A DNA stretch of 38,911 nt from Campylobacteraceae bacterium (GTDB lineage: Bacteria > Campylobacterota > Campylobacteria > Campylobacterales > Sulfurovaceae): positions 2,022-40,932 of the forward strand of contig JALWDJ010000033.1 of NCBI GenBank assembly GCA_027014605.1, written 5' to 3'. The notes beneath the pieces are model-generated. The model saw only the letters and a program-made list of their open reading frames with translations. It searched no databases and was not told where the DNA came from. Below are positions 7,685 through 15,999 of the stretch, piece by piece. The translations under genes were made by a program, and so were the position numbers. Position 1 is the stretch's first letter, and each line of letters begins with the position of its first letter.

Positions 7685-9284
7685 CTAAAACTTTTTCAAC
7701 TAAAATATTCGAGACTATATCTATACTATTAATAATATTTTTAATATTTAAATCCTTAATAACATCAGCCTCAGAGCTATTTCTAACTTTTACAATAGTA
7801 TTAATATCAGCATCAAATGAGTTAATATTTTCACAAACTAAACGCATCTGATGTTCATTACTAATGGTTACAACTACAGCTATAGATTTTTTTATATTAA
7901 AATGTTCCAAAACACTTTTTTGAGCAGAATTTGCTAAAAATATAGCCTTTTCACCTTTGGCAATAGCACTATCTACTAATTTAATATCATGCTCTAAAAT
8001 TACATATAAAATATCTCTATCTCTTAATTTTTTTGATAGTTTCTTTCCAATAGCTCCATATCCACATATAATAACATGATTTTTATATCCTGTTGATTTA
8101 ATAGCCCTTTCTCTAAGTTTTGTTGGCTCTTTAAATAAAATATTTGCTATTGATTTGATATTATTCAGTATAAATGGTGTCAAAATCATGGAGAGTACAA
8201 CAGTCATAATCATAATCTGATTAGTATCAGATGAAATTAAATGATTGTTAAATGCTAATGAAAATATGGCTAAGGCAAACTCCCCTACCTGCATGAGAGT
8301 AAATGCACTCTTAAGTGCTGTTCTACTCTGTAAAAAAGACTTTAAAGATATAAATATAATTAAAGCTTTTATTAACATAATACCAAATAGTAGTGCTAAG
8401 ATAGTAGAGCTATGTTTAAGAGCAATTAATGGGTCTATCTGCATACCTATAGTTACAAAAAATATACCTAAAAGTATATCTCTAAATGGAATTAAATCAG
8501 CCTCTATCTTATAACGATATTTAGTCTCTGCAATTGTCATACCTGCAAGAAATGCTCCAAGGGAGTAGGAAAATCCAAAAAACTCTGCCAAAGTAGAAGA
8601 GGCTATAACAGTCAATAGAACTGAACCTAAAAATATCTCTTCAGAGTTAGATGATATTACCCAATTAAAAAATCTTTCTATAAAAAATTTACCAACAACA
8701 AACAGAATAATAAATACAACAATGGCACTAAGTAGAGTATGTATTAGAAGTTGAAATATGGAACTATTTTGAGAGGTAAATATAGAAATCATTAAAAGTA
8801 TTGGAATAACTGCTAAATCTTGAAATATTAATATTCCAACTGCAACTCTTCCAAAACCTGAATGTATCTGATTTTTTTCATTAAGTACCTTTAGAACAAT
8901 AGCAGTAGATGATAAAGCAAGAGCAAATCCTATTACAATTGCACTCTTAATATCCATATATAAAACATATATAGCTAATAGTGTAAATATAAAACCACTA
9001 AGAAATACCTGCATTGAACCATATAGAAAAACCTCTCGTTTCATACATCTCATATGTCCAATAGAAAACTCTAAACCTATTGTAAACATTAAAAATACAA
9101 TACCAAATTCAGCTAAATGAGATAGAGTCTCCTGTGAATGAATACCAAAATCAAATATCTGCATAGTTATAATACCTGTAATTATATATCCTATAACAGT
9201 TGGTATATCAAATTTTTTTAAAAAAACATTTATAATTGTAGAGATAGCTATAGTTACAATAAGTATAAGTAAAATTTTTTCCAT
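7662..9284 (-). CDS. KefB/CPA2-type cation:proton antiporter with RCK domain
   Basis: A 540-residue protein. Residues about 1-380 form a polytopic Na+/H+ exchanger-like domain of roughly 12 hydrophobic segments, including FGFSYSLGAFLAGMTIAETK and the GLEFSIGHMR loop typical of CPA2 transporters. Residues about 400-530 form a Rossmann RCK/TrkA-N domain starting HVIICGYGAIGKKL, with the nucleotide-binding G-x-G-x-x-G and the downstream acidic residue (VILEHD). It likely exports K+ or Na+ in exchange for protons, gated by a nucleotide. No TrkA-C domain is evident. It is the last gene of a minus-strand string guaA - secreted protein - kefB-like, with gaps of 24 and 10 nt. Ion specificity cannot be read from the sequence. 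Confidence 0.85.
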   Translation of the reverse strand: MEKILLILIVTIAISTIINVFLKKFDIPTVIGYIITGIITMQIFDFGIHSQETLSHLAEFGIVFLMFTIGLEFSIGHMRCMKREVFLYGSMQVFLSGFIFTLLAIYVLYMDIKSAIVIGFALALSSTAIVLKVLNEKNQIHSGFGRVAVGILIFQDLAVIPILLMISIFTSQNSSIFQLLIHTLLSAIVVFIILFVVGKFFIERFFNWVISSNSEEIFLGSVLLTVIASSTLAEFFGFSYSLGAFLAGMTIAETKYRYKIEADLIPFRDILLGIFFVTIGMQIDPLIALKHSSTILALLFGIMLIKALIIFISLKSFLQSRTALKSAFTLMQVGEFALAIFSLAFNNHLISSDTNQIMIMTVVLSMILTPFILNNIKSIANILFKEPTKLRERAIKSTGYKNHVIICGYGAIGKKLSKKLRDRDILYVILEHDIKLVDSAIAKGEKAIFLANSAQKSVLEHFNIKKSIAVVVTISNEHQMRLVCENINSFDADINTIVKVRNSSEADVIKDLNIKNIINSIDIVSNILVEKVLENDNPKR

Positions 9285-9294
9285 TTACGACTCT

Positions 9295-9780
9295 CTACCT
9301 AGTTATTATAGCTCTAAAGCCCATTCTATACTCTTTATAGGCAGGAATATTTTTAAAAAAAAACTCAATATAGTTATAATCTTCATCATTATTCTCATTT
9401 TGACTCAGAGTAGCTCCGCCATCAGTTGAATAACTAATAATACACCCTCCATCACAGATAGCAGAACCTTTAATATATTTAGCTCCATTTGGAATAGGAT
9501 TTTTTACAACAATACCTTTTCTTGACTCACTATTACTATTTATAACTCTATTGATATATACAACTCTACTTCCAATCTCTACTCTTTTTACTGGAATATT
9601 TTTCCCATTTCTCTCTTGAAATACGAAAGTTTCTAAAATAATATTTTTAAGAGGATTTTCTTTAACTGCTTGATTTACCTCCCTAATCTCCTCTTGATTA
9701 TACTGCTCATCATAATTTATAGTACTACCCATAGGATATAATAGACCTAATATAAAAAATATTAATAGTAAAATTCTCAT
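9295..9780 (-). CDS. Secreted protein with a DUF11-like beta domain
   Basis: A 161-residue protein with an N-terminal signal segment (MRILLLIFFILGLLYPMGS). The second half (VEIGSRVVYINRVINSNSES, then VVKNPIPNGAKYIKGSAICD) follows the pattern of DUF11-type repeats, in which a statement of an ordinary relation is followed by N-P-x-P-x-G/x-x-Y. One Cys pair (ICDGGCII) may form a disulphide outside the membrane. AAAGGAG lies 7 nt before the ATG. It sits between guaA and the KefB-type gene in the same direction with small gaps, so it is likely co-transcribed with them, although no functional link is apparent. Confidence 0.65.
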   Translation of the reverse strand: MRILLLIFFILGLLYPMGSTINYDEQYNQEEIREVNQAVKENPLKNIILETFVFQERNGKNIPVKRVEIGSRVVYINRVINSNSESRKGIVVKNPIPNGAKYIKGSAICDGGCIISYSTDGGATLSQNENNDEDYNYIEFFFKNIPAYKEYRMGFRAIITR

Positions 9781-9804
9781 AATATAACTCCTTTAAAAAA
9801 AAAT

Positions 9805-11337
9805 CTACTCCCACTCAATAGTAGCAGGTGGTTTAGATGAAATATCATAGACTACCCTATTTATCCCATCAATCTCATTTATTATTCTCCTACTCATCTG
9901 CTCTAAGATATTGTATGGAATATGTGCAAATGTGGCTGTCATCCCATCAACAGACTCTACCATTCTAATAGCTACAGTATTATCATAAGTTCTATTATCT
10001 CCCATAACTCCCACAGATTGAACATTAAGTAAAACAGTAAATGCTTGCCAAACTTTATCATAATAGCCTGTTGCCTTTAGCTCCTCTTGCATAATAGCAT
10101 CGCTCTCTCTAAGAAGTCTTAAAGCCTCTTCATTAACCTCTCCCATAACTCTAATAGCAAGTCCAGGTCCAGGGAAAGGGTGTCTTGCTATCATCTGTTT
10201 TGGCAAACCCAACTCAAGCCCCAATTTTCTAACCTCATCTTTAAAAATCTCTCTTAAAGGCTCAACTAATTCAAAACTCATCCAATCAGGAAGTCCCCCA
10301 ACATTATGGTGTGATTTAATTGTTTTTGATGGACCTTTAACTGATACAGATTCAATTACATCAGTATATAGTGTACCTTGTGCTAAAAAACTGACATCTT
10401 TATGCTTACTAGCCTCTCTATCAAATACCTCTATAAACTTCTCTCCAATAATCTTTCTCTTCTGCTCTGGGTCAGTAATACCTTTTAGAGCCTTCATAAA
10501 CTCATCTTTGGCATCAATAGTGATTAGAGGAATATCTAATAGCTTAAACATATTTTGAACCTGCTCTGCTTCATCTTTTCTAAGAAGTCCTTGGTCAACA
10601 AATACGCATATTAACTGCTCTTTAGAGAGTGCCTCATTAAGTAGAGCTGATACGACAGAGCTATCTACTCCTCCACTCACTCCACATAAAACTTTTTTAT
10701 CCCCAACCTGCTCTCGTATTGCCTTAATCTTCTCTTTCGCAAAGCTTCCCATATTCCAAGTACTACTACAGCCACAAATATATTTTGCAAAGTTTTTTAG
10801 AAGTTTAGTACCCTCTACTGTATGGTGTACCTCTGGGTGAAACTGAAATGCATAAATCTTCTTCTTTTCATAAGCAATACTAGCATAGGGTGAATTTTCA
10901 CTTCTTCCAATAACCTTAAATCCCTCTGGTAGTCGCTCTACTCTATCTCCATGGCTCATCCATACTGTACCACTACTCATTCCTCTAAATATAGGAGACT
11001 CTTCTATTAAAAGTTCTGCTTTACCATACTCATGGCAAGTTGCAGGAACAACCTCTCCTCCAAAGTGTTGAGTAATTAGTTGCATTCCGTAACATATACC
11101 CATAATAGGTAAATCTAAATCCCAAATTTCTTCAGTTGGCTTATAAGCATCCTTAGCATAAACAGACGCAGGACCTCCTGATAATATAATCCCTTGTGGC
11201 TTTTTTGCCTTAATATTCTCTATATCTTCTCTATATGGAACTACTTCGCAATAGACCCCACTCTCTCTTAATTTTCTTGCAATTAGTTGTGTATATTGTG
11301 AGCCAAAATCTAATACTAATATTGGTACTTGTTTCAT
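9805..11337 (-). CDS. guaA: GMP synthase (glutamine-hydrolysing)
   Basis: A 510-residue protein of normal length. It converts XMP to GMP using glutamine and ATP in the cytosol. Residues 1-190 are the class I glutamine amidotransferase with C82 in GICYGMQL and H167/E169 in FQFHPEV. Residues about 205-390 are the ATP pyrophosphatase with the PP-loop SGGVDSS (221-227). The C-terminal dimerisation domain ends in KPPATIEWE, as in other GuaA proteins. All catalytic residues are present. It appears to lead a minus-strand operon that continues into the two genes at 9295 and 7662. Confidence 0.97.
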   Translation of the reverse strand: MKQVPILVLDFGSQYTQLIARKLRESGVYCEVVPYREDIENIKAKKPQGIILSGGPASVYAKDAYKPTEEIWDLDLPIMGICYGMQLITQHFGGEVVPATCHEYGKAELLIEESPIFRGMSSGTVWMSHGDRVERLPEGFKVIGRSENSPYASIAYEKKKIYAFQFHPEVHHTVEGTKLLKNFAKYICGCSSTWNMGSFAKEKIKAIREQVGDKKVLCGVSGGVDSSVVSALLNEALSKEQLICVFVDQGLLRKDEAEQVQNMFKLLDIPLITIDAKDEFMKALKGITDPEQKRKIIGEKFIEVFDREASKHKDVSFLAQGTLYTDVIESVSVKGPSKTIKSHHNVGGLPDWMSFELVEPLREIFKDEVRKLGLELGLPKQMIARHPFPGPGLAIRVMGEVNEEALRLLRESDAIMQEELKATGYYDKVWQAFTVLLNVQSVGVMGDNRTYDNTVAIRMVESVDGMTATFAHIPYNILEQMSRRIINEIDGINRVVYDISSKPPATIEWE

Positions 11338-11381
11338 GAATTTCCTTTTTTTAAGTCTATTATTGAAGTTTTAAATGCGAG

Positions 11382-11387
11382 ATTATA
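11382..11387 (-). promoter_or_regulatory. -10 box for guaA
   Basis: On the minus strand TATAAT lies about 45 nt before the guaA ATG, in the 119-nt gap downstream of nhaD. An AT-rich stretch sits upstream, with no clear -35. Confidence 0.4.
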
Positions 11388-11420
11388 CACTATATTTTAT
11401 ATATAGTAAATAGAGAAGAA

Positions 11421-11439
11421 GCATAGCTTAATACTATGC
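11421..11439 (-). terminator. Hairpin terminator of nhaD
   Basis: GCATAG and CTATGC form a six-base stem with a 7-nt loop, 17 nt beyond the nhaD stop. On the minus strand it is followed by the T-rich TTCTTCTCTATTTA. Confidence 0.5.
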
Positions 11440-11456
11440 CTAAAAATGGAAATACT

Positions 11457-12782
11457 TTAACCTATATGTAGTAAATCAAATTGAACATACCATATTAAAA
11501 CAGATAAGATATAACCTAATAGTACTGTCCAAGCATATTTCATATGTGAACTAAAGGTATAAATACCATGAAGTTTTCCCATAACTCCAACTCCAGCAGC
11601 AGAACCAAAAGAGATTAAACTTCCACCAATTCCTGCTGTCATTGTTACTAACATCCACTGCTCTTGTATAGATACAGGATTAGACCCCATATTTGGGTCT
11701 GCTTTTAGTACAGCTGACATTACAGGTACATTATCAACAATAGCAGATAAGAAACCTACCCCTATATTTACAGCAGTGGCTCCAAACTGATTATATAGTG
11801 CAGTAAAATACTCTAAAAATCCTAAAAAGTGTAATCCACCAACAGCAGCTAAAATTCCAAAGAAAAATAATAGAGTATCATTCTCAACTTTTGCAATCCA
11901 TGCAAATACATTAACTTTTGTAGCAGAGTCATTGCTACTCTCATTTAATCCATAAACATATAATTTTAAAATTGCTAAACCAAACATCATTCCCCACATA
12001 GCTGGTAGATGCAATAGTTGATGTGAAATAATTGCTAAAACTATAGTTAAAGCAAATAGTCCAATAATTACTTTTCCACCCTTTTCTATCTTAGCTGGTT
12101 CTTCATTCACATTAAATGGAGGTGTTCCATTTGGAATAAATCTACTTAATAGAAATGCTGTAAGTCCCCAACCTAAAAATGATGCAGGAAATAGAAATAG
12201 AAATTCTGTAAAACTAGCTCGTCCATCAACCCAAACCATAAGAGTTGTAATATCTCCAAATGGACTCCAAGCTCCACCTGCATTAGCAGCCACAACAATA
12301 TTAATTGCACTAGGAACTAAAAACTCTTTACTATCTCTATCTATTGTGATTAATACAGTTGACAATATAAGTGCAGTAGTTAAATTATCTGCAACAGGAG
12401 ATATAAAAAATGCTAATAAACCTGTAACCCAAAATAGTTTTTTATAGCTGTAACCTTTTGAAACAAGATTATATCTAAGAGTTGTAAATACTCCTCTATC
12501 AATCATAGCCTCAATATATGTCATAGCTACAAATAGGAAAAAGAAAATTCCAGATATTTCAACAATTAAATGTTCAACCTCTTTTTCTAAAATCTTACCA
12601 TCTAATCCATGTATAGCAAAGTAGAAACCAATTAACATAAATATACCAGTCCCTGTTAAAAGAGCTGGTTTTGCTTTATTAATTCTATATTTATCTTCCG
12701 TAGCAATAAAATAGTATCCTATAATAAAAAAAGCTAACGACAATAACCCAACCCATGTGGTTGCTAAATTTAAATCATGCAT
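11457..12782 (-). CDS. nhaD: Na+/H+ antiporter, NhaD family
   Basis: A 441-residue polytopic membrane protein of the ion-transporter (IT) superfamily, with about 11-12 hydrophobic segments. Conserved NhaD features include FISPVADNLTTALILSTVLI, NIVVAANAGGAWSPFGDITT and FLSAIVDNVPVMSAVL. The repeated P-x-x-D-N motifs of the two inverted halves form the ion site in this fold. It extrudes Na+ in exchange for protons, fitting a marine or saline habitat. GGAG lies upstream of the ATG. It is probably monocistronic, with its own -10 box and a terminator hairpin after the stop. Confidence 0.9.
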   Translation of the reverse strand: MHDLNLATTWVGLLSLAFFIIGYYFIATEDKYRINKAKPALLTGTGIFMLIGFYFAIHGLDGKILEKEVEHLIVEISGIFFFLFVAMTYIEAMIDRGVFTTLRYNLVSKGYSYKKLFWVTGLLAFFISPVADNLTTALILSTVLITIDRDSKEFLVPSAINIVVAANAGGAWSPFGDITTLMVWVDGRASFTEFLFLFPASFLGWGLTAFLLSRFIPNGTPPFNVNEEPAKIEKGGKVIIGLFALTIVLAIISHQLLHLPAMWGMMFGLAILKLYVYGLNESSNDSATKVNVFAWIAKVENDTLLFFFGILAAVGGLHFLGFLEYFTALYNQFGATAVNIGVGFLSAIVDNVPVMSAVLKADPNMGSNPVSIQEQWMLVTMTAGIGGSLISFGSAAGVGVMGKLHGIYTFSSHMKYAWTVLLGYILSVLIWYVQFDLLHIG

Positions 12783-12811
12783 ATATCCACTCCATCTAAT
12801 TATAATAATAG

Positions 12812-12817
12812 ATATTA
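12812..12817 (-). promoter_or_regulatory. -10 box for nhaD
   Basis: On the minus strand TATAAT lies 29 nt before the nhaD ATG, between it and the smpB terminator hairpin. Confidence 0.4.
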
Positions 12818-12862
12818 TAGTAGAAACTAGTGATATTTCCTAAATATTAAATAGTAGTATAA

Positions 12863-12887
12863 TAAAAGAGAAAAATAGTCTCTTTTA
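12863..12887 (-). terminator. Hairpin terminator of smpB
   Basis: A nine-base perfect stem (TAAAAGAGA with TCTCTTTTA) and a 7-nt loop, 22 nt past the smpB stop. The minus-strand 3' arm runs into TTTTATTATAC. Confidence 0.5.
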
Positions 12888-12909
12888 GTAACACTTAAGA
12901 ATTATAAAA

Positions 12910-13362
12910 TTAATAATTTTTCATAGCTTGTTGTGCCTCTCTTAGTAGAGTTTTCTTCTTTAGTGTCTCTCTCTTATCATGTAGCTTCTTACCCTTAGCT
13001 AAAGCTATACTAACTTTAGCTAAATTTCTCCTATTAAAATATATACTAAGAGGAACAATAGTCATTCCATCTTTAGTAATTTTGCCAAAAAGTTTATCTA
13101 ACTCCTTTTTGTGCATAAGTAGTTTTCTTGGACTTCTTGTATCTCTTGCAAAATTTCTATTAGTTGTATCTAGGTGTGCAATATGAGCATTCATTAGATA
13201 TAACTCACCTTTAATAAAGCGACAAAAGGCATCATTTAGATTTGCTTTTTTTGCTCTTAGTGCTTTAACTTCACTACCTTGAAGTACAATACCAGCTTCA
13301 AATTTTTCTAATATCTCATAATCATAATATGCTTTTTTATTTTTTGCAATCGTTGTTGACAT
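12910..13362 (-). CDS. smpB: SsrA-binding protein SmpB
   Basis: A 150-residue protein of usual length. It binds tmRNA and places it in the A site of stalled ribosomes during trans-translation. Hallmarks are [20 protein letters not shown] at the N-terminus, [16 protein letters not shown], and the basic C-terminal tail [15 protein letters not shown] that mimics the tRNA anticodon stem. The tmRNA gene is not in this window. It is the third gene of a run SGNH-fold protein - ispE - smpB, 33 nt after the ispE stop. Confidence 0.97.
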   Translation of the reverse strand: MSTTIAKNKKAYYDYEILEKFEAGIVLQGSEVKALRAKKANLNDAFCRFIKGELYLMNAHIAHLDTTNRNFARDTRSPRKLLMHKKELDKLFGKITKDGMTIVPLSIYFNRRNLAKVSIALAKGKKLHDKRETLKKKTLLREAQQAMKNY

Positions 13363-13395
13363 AATATATTCTTTTTATAAAATTATATCTAAAAT

Positions 13396-14163
13396 CTAAC
13401 TCAATTTAAAAAAGGTACTACCACTACCAGAAAAGTACCACCCCTCTTTTGCTACCTCTTGAAGTTTTGGATATGCAATAAGTGAAGCTCTATATAAATC
13501 ATTTGCCATAGTAGCATCTATATGAGATAGTAGCTCTTTTGAGGTTAACTTATCCCAACCTTTAAATGAGTCTAAATCTATCTTATCTAAAAACTCTCTT
13601 TTAAAAGTTTTATATACTAAAGCTGTATTGCAGTGAATATTTGGAGTATATAGTTCTATATTATAGCTATCCTCTTTAAACTCCTCTATAATCTCTCCAA
13701 AACCTCTAACATTAGCCGAGTCATAATTATATATAAAGAATGGAATATCAGCTCCAACTTTTGAGCCTATTTTTGAGAGAGTTGGAGTATCTATATCTAA
13801 GTTACAGACTCTATTTAAAAGACGCATAAATGTAGCTCCATCACTACTTCCCCCACCTAAACCAGCACCTGATGGGATATTTTTTACCACTAGAACTTTA
13901 TGATTTCTAAAAAAATTATCTATTTTAGATTTATCTTCTATATACTCTCTTATTGCAATATATGATTTATATATAGTATTCTCTTCTAGTTCAATATCTC
14001 CACACCCCTCTATTATAAAACTATTACACTTTTGAGGTATAAAAGATACCATATCATATAGAGTTTTAACCTTTATAAATCTTGACAGTATAGTATGATA
14101 CCCATCTATATATCCTGTTATTTTTAAAAAACTATTTATTTTAGCATAAGCTCTCTCTTCCAT
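13396..14163 (-). CDS. ispE: 4-diphosphocytidyl-2-C-methyl-D-erythritol kinase
   Basis: A 255-residue GHMP kinase, slightly shorter than the E. coli enzyme, as usual in Campylobacterota. It phosphorylates CDP-ME in the non-mevalonate isoprenoid pathway. Seen directly: the N-terminal AYAKINSFLKITG with its catalytic Lys, the ATP loop PSGAGLGGGSSDGA (97-110), D139 in GADIPFF, and the C-terminal GSGSTFFKL. It starts 9 nt after the SGNH-fold gene's stop and lies upstream of smpB; an ispE-smpB pairing is common in this phylum. Confidence 0.95.
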   Translation of the reverse strand: MEERAYAKINSFLKITGYIDGYHTILSRFIKVKTLYDMVSFIPQKCNSFIIEGCGDIELEENTIYKSYIAIREYIEDKSKIDNFFRNHKVLVVKNIPSGAGLGGGSSDGATFMRLLNRVCNLDIDTPTLSKIGSKVGADIPFFIYNYDSANVRGFGEIIEEFKEDSYNIELYTPNIHCNTALVYKTFKREFLDKIDLDSFKGWDKLTSKELLSHIDATMANDLYRASLIAYPKLQEVAKEGWYFSGSGSTFFKLS

Positions 14164-14172
14164 CTGACTCCC

Positions 14173-14763
14173 TTAGATAAACCACCAACCTTTCCAATTA
14201 TAGATATGATTAGCAATTATTTCATGCCCTTTTTCTGTTGGATGTATATTATCATTTTTTTTAATATCCTCTATCCAATCTATATCATTAATTAAAATTT
14301 TAAATATAGATAAATAATTTATACCCAACATTCCACAAACAGTAGAGTAAGCCTCATCATAACTCTTTATCCTAGCATTATGTATCTCATCAATAACAGC
14401 AGTAGGTCCTATCATAGCTACATTATATTTTACCTTTGCCCTACCAATAATAGCTCTAGCATTTTTCATACTATCTATTAATGATACTTTTACTCTCTTA
14501 TTTTCTATAATACTATCACTCAGACCAAAAGAGAATACAATACAGTTAATAGATGAATTAGATAATCTTCTATTAACCTCTATCTCCCATCTATCTACTA
14601 TATCTGATGAGGTATCTCCAACAACTCCTAAATTGTAATGGGTAATATAGTGTTTACTATTTTGACTAATTCTGCTTAAACGACCAGCCCAACCCAATAG
14701 AGTCGAGTCACCAATACCATTAAGTATAGTATCTCCAATATAACAAATCCTTACATTTTCCAT
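14173..14763 (-). CDS. SGNH/GDSL-fold protein with altered catalytic residues
   Basis: A 196-residue single-domain protein of the SGNH hydrolase (lysophospholipase/esterase) fold. Block I reads IGDTILNGIGDSTLLGW, where the family normally has GDS-L-T-x-G-x-GDP-x-x-LGW. By this alignment the nucleophile position (residue 12) is Thr, not Ser. Block II Gly is present in LGVVGDTSSD. Block III is FGLSD instead of G-x-ND, so the oxyanion-hole Asn is Ser82. Block V DNIHPTEKGH keeps Asp171 and His174. S20 in GDST is an alternative nucleophile but aligns with the Pro of the usual motif. Activity may be changed or lost. It is the first gene of the run leading to ispE and smpB; AAGGAG precedes the ATG. 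Confidence 0.8.
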   Translation of the reverse strand: MENVRICYIGDTILNGIGDSTLLGWAGRLSRISQNSKHYITHYNLGVVGDTSSDIVDRWEIEVNRRLSNSSINCIVFSFGLSDSIIENKRVKVSLIDSMKNARAIIGRAKVKYNVAMIGPTAVIDEIHNARIKSYDEAYSTVCGMLGINYLSIFKILINDIDWIEDIKKNDNIHPTEKGHEIIANHIYNWKGWWFI

Positions 14764-14785
14764 AATAAAAATCTCCTTAATAACT

Positions 14786-14791
14786 ATTATA
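14786..14791 (-). promoter_or_regulatory. -10 box for the SGNH-ispE-smpB run
   Basis: On the minus strand TATAAT lies about 22 nt before the ATG at 14763, followed closely by AAGGAG. The leader would be short. Confidence 0.4.
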
Positions 14792-14868
14792 TCTAAATAA
14801 TAATTTAAATTAGGAGTAGTTTATTAACATTAAATATCTAACTAGATAGCTAGAGATAAAAAAATAAA

Positions 14869-15888
14869 CTATTTAACTTCAGGTTTTGCTGTCTTTTGTG
14901 TACTTGGAGCTAAAACAGGATATTTAATATCTGGTTTTTCTCCTGTAAGTGATTTTAAAAATGTAACAATTTTATTGGCATCGCTATCTGAAATTTTCAT
15001 AGAAAGTTGAGTAATTCCCATCTCTTGAACTGCCTCTTTTAAACTCCAAACTTTACCATTATGAAAATATGGTGCTGTCTCCTCAATATTACGCAGAGTT
15101 GGTACTTTTACCATACCATTTTTATCACCTTTAAAATCTCCTATATCTCTATATTTATACTGCTTATTAGCATCAAATGGTTGCATACTTCCACCAAGAG
15201 CTATTCCTGTATGACATGCTGTACACCCTTTTTCAATAAATAATTTAAGTCCCTCTTGCTCATCTTTAGTAAGACTATTTTCATCTCCTAAGAGAAAAGC
15301 ATCATAACGAGATGGAGTAACAAGAGTTCTTTCAAAAGTAGCAATGGTATCAGCAATCTTTTTAAAATCTATTTTTACATCTTTTCCATAGGCTTCTTTA
15401 AATTCCGAGACATATTGAGGAATAGAGTCAATACGCCCTACAACTAACTCTTTAGGTGATGCCATCTCAGGTGTTGCTTGGATAGGACCTTGTGCTTGGT
15501 TCTCTAAATCAGGACTTCTTCCATCCCAAAACTGTTTTTTATTAAATACAGAATTGTAAACTGTTGGAGAGTTTAGATGATGAGGATTTGCTGTCCATTT
15601 ATGTCCAATAGCAGCTTCAACTCCATCAACTCCACCAAGTGCTAGGTTATGACAAGTATTACAACTAATAAGTCCACTCTTTGAGAGACGAGGGTCAAAA
15701 TATAACTTTTTACCTAACTCAACTTTAGCTTTAGTAATTGGATTTTTACTATTATCAATTAATTTTAGTATCTCCTCTTCTGAGTGAGGAATAGGTTTTA
15801 ATCCTGCATCAATTGCCTGTTTTATTAATGGATTAGTCGCCACTGCTCCAACAGTCAAAAGTGAAATAAATAGAAATGTTTTTTTCAT
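14869..15888 (-). CDS. Periplasmic di-haem cytochrome c peroxidase
   Basis: A 339-residue exported protein (signal peptide MKKTFLFISLLTVGAVATNP). Two CxxCH haem sites are present: CNTCH at 76-80 and CTACH at 222-226. Other family motifs include ELGKKLYFDPRLS, LNSPTVYNSVFN, QFWDGRSPDLENQAQGPI and VPTLRNIEETAPYFHNGKV. It reduces H2O2 to water in the periplasm with electrons from a small c-type cytochrome, acting in oxidative defence or peroxide respiration. MauG-like oxidases share the fold, but the length and motifs favour the peroxidase. A C-terminal extension rich in Lys/Pro (APSTQKTAKPEVK) is short and of unknown role. It has its own -10 box. Confidence 0.93.
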   Translation of the reverse strand: MKKTFLFISLLTVGAVATNPLIKQAIDAGLKPIPHSEEEILKLIDNSKNPITKAKVELGKKLYFDPRLSKSGLISCNTCHNLALGGVDGVEAAIGHKWTANPHHLNSPTVYNSVFNKKQFWDGRSPDLENQAQGPIQATPEMASPKELVVGRIDSIPQYVSEFKEAYGKDVKIDFKKIADTIATFERTLVTPSRYDAFLLGDENSLTKDEQEGLKLFIEKGCTACHTGIALGGSMQPFDANKQYKYRDIGDFKGDKNGMVKVPTLRNIEETAPYFHNGKVWSLKEAVQEMGITQLSMKISDSDANKIVTFLKSLTGEKPDIKYPVLAPSTQKTAKPEVK

Positions 15889-15924
15889 TAATTATCCTAA
15901 TAAATTATTTTTTATATGGATAAA

Positions 15925-15930
15925 ATTATA
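15925..15930 (-). promoter_or_regulatory. -10 box for the cytochrome c peroxidase gene
   Basis: On the minus strand TATAAT lies about 37 nt before the ATG, back to back with the plus-strand -10 at 15963. Confidence 0.45.
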
Positions 15931-15962
15931 TCTCAAATTACTAAAAAAGAGTATTCATCTGC

Positions 15963-15968
15963 TATAAT
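15963..15968 (+). promoter_or_regulatory. Extended -10 box for the glycosyltransferase gene
   Basis: TGC-TATAAT (TG at 15960-15961) lies 31 nt before the TTG start at 16000. It is divergent from the peroxidase promoter. Confidence 0.5.
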
Positions 15969-15999
15969 TCAAATCAATAATCTCATATAAGGATTTCTA

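Noticed and set aside
14827-14860. Terminator after the cytochrome c peroxidase gene
   Set aside because: A TATCT/AGATA dyad with inner CTAG arms exists, but it has bulges and no clear T-run on the right side, so it is not listed.
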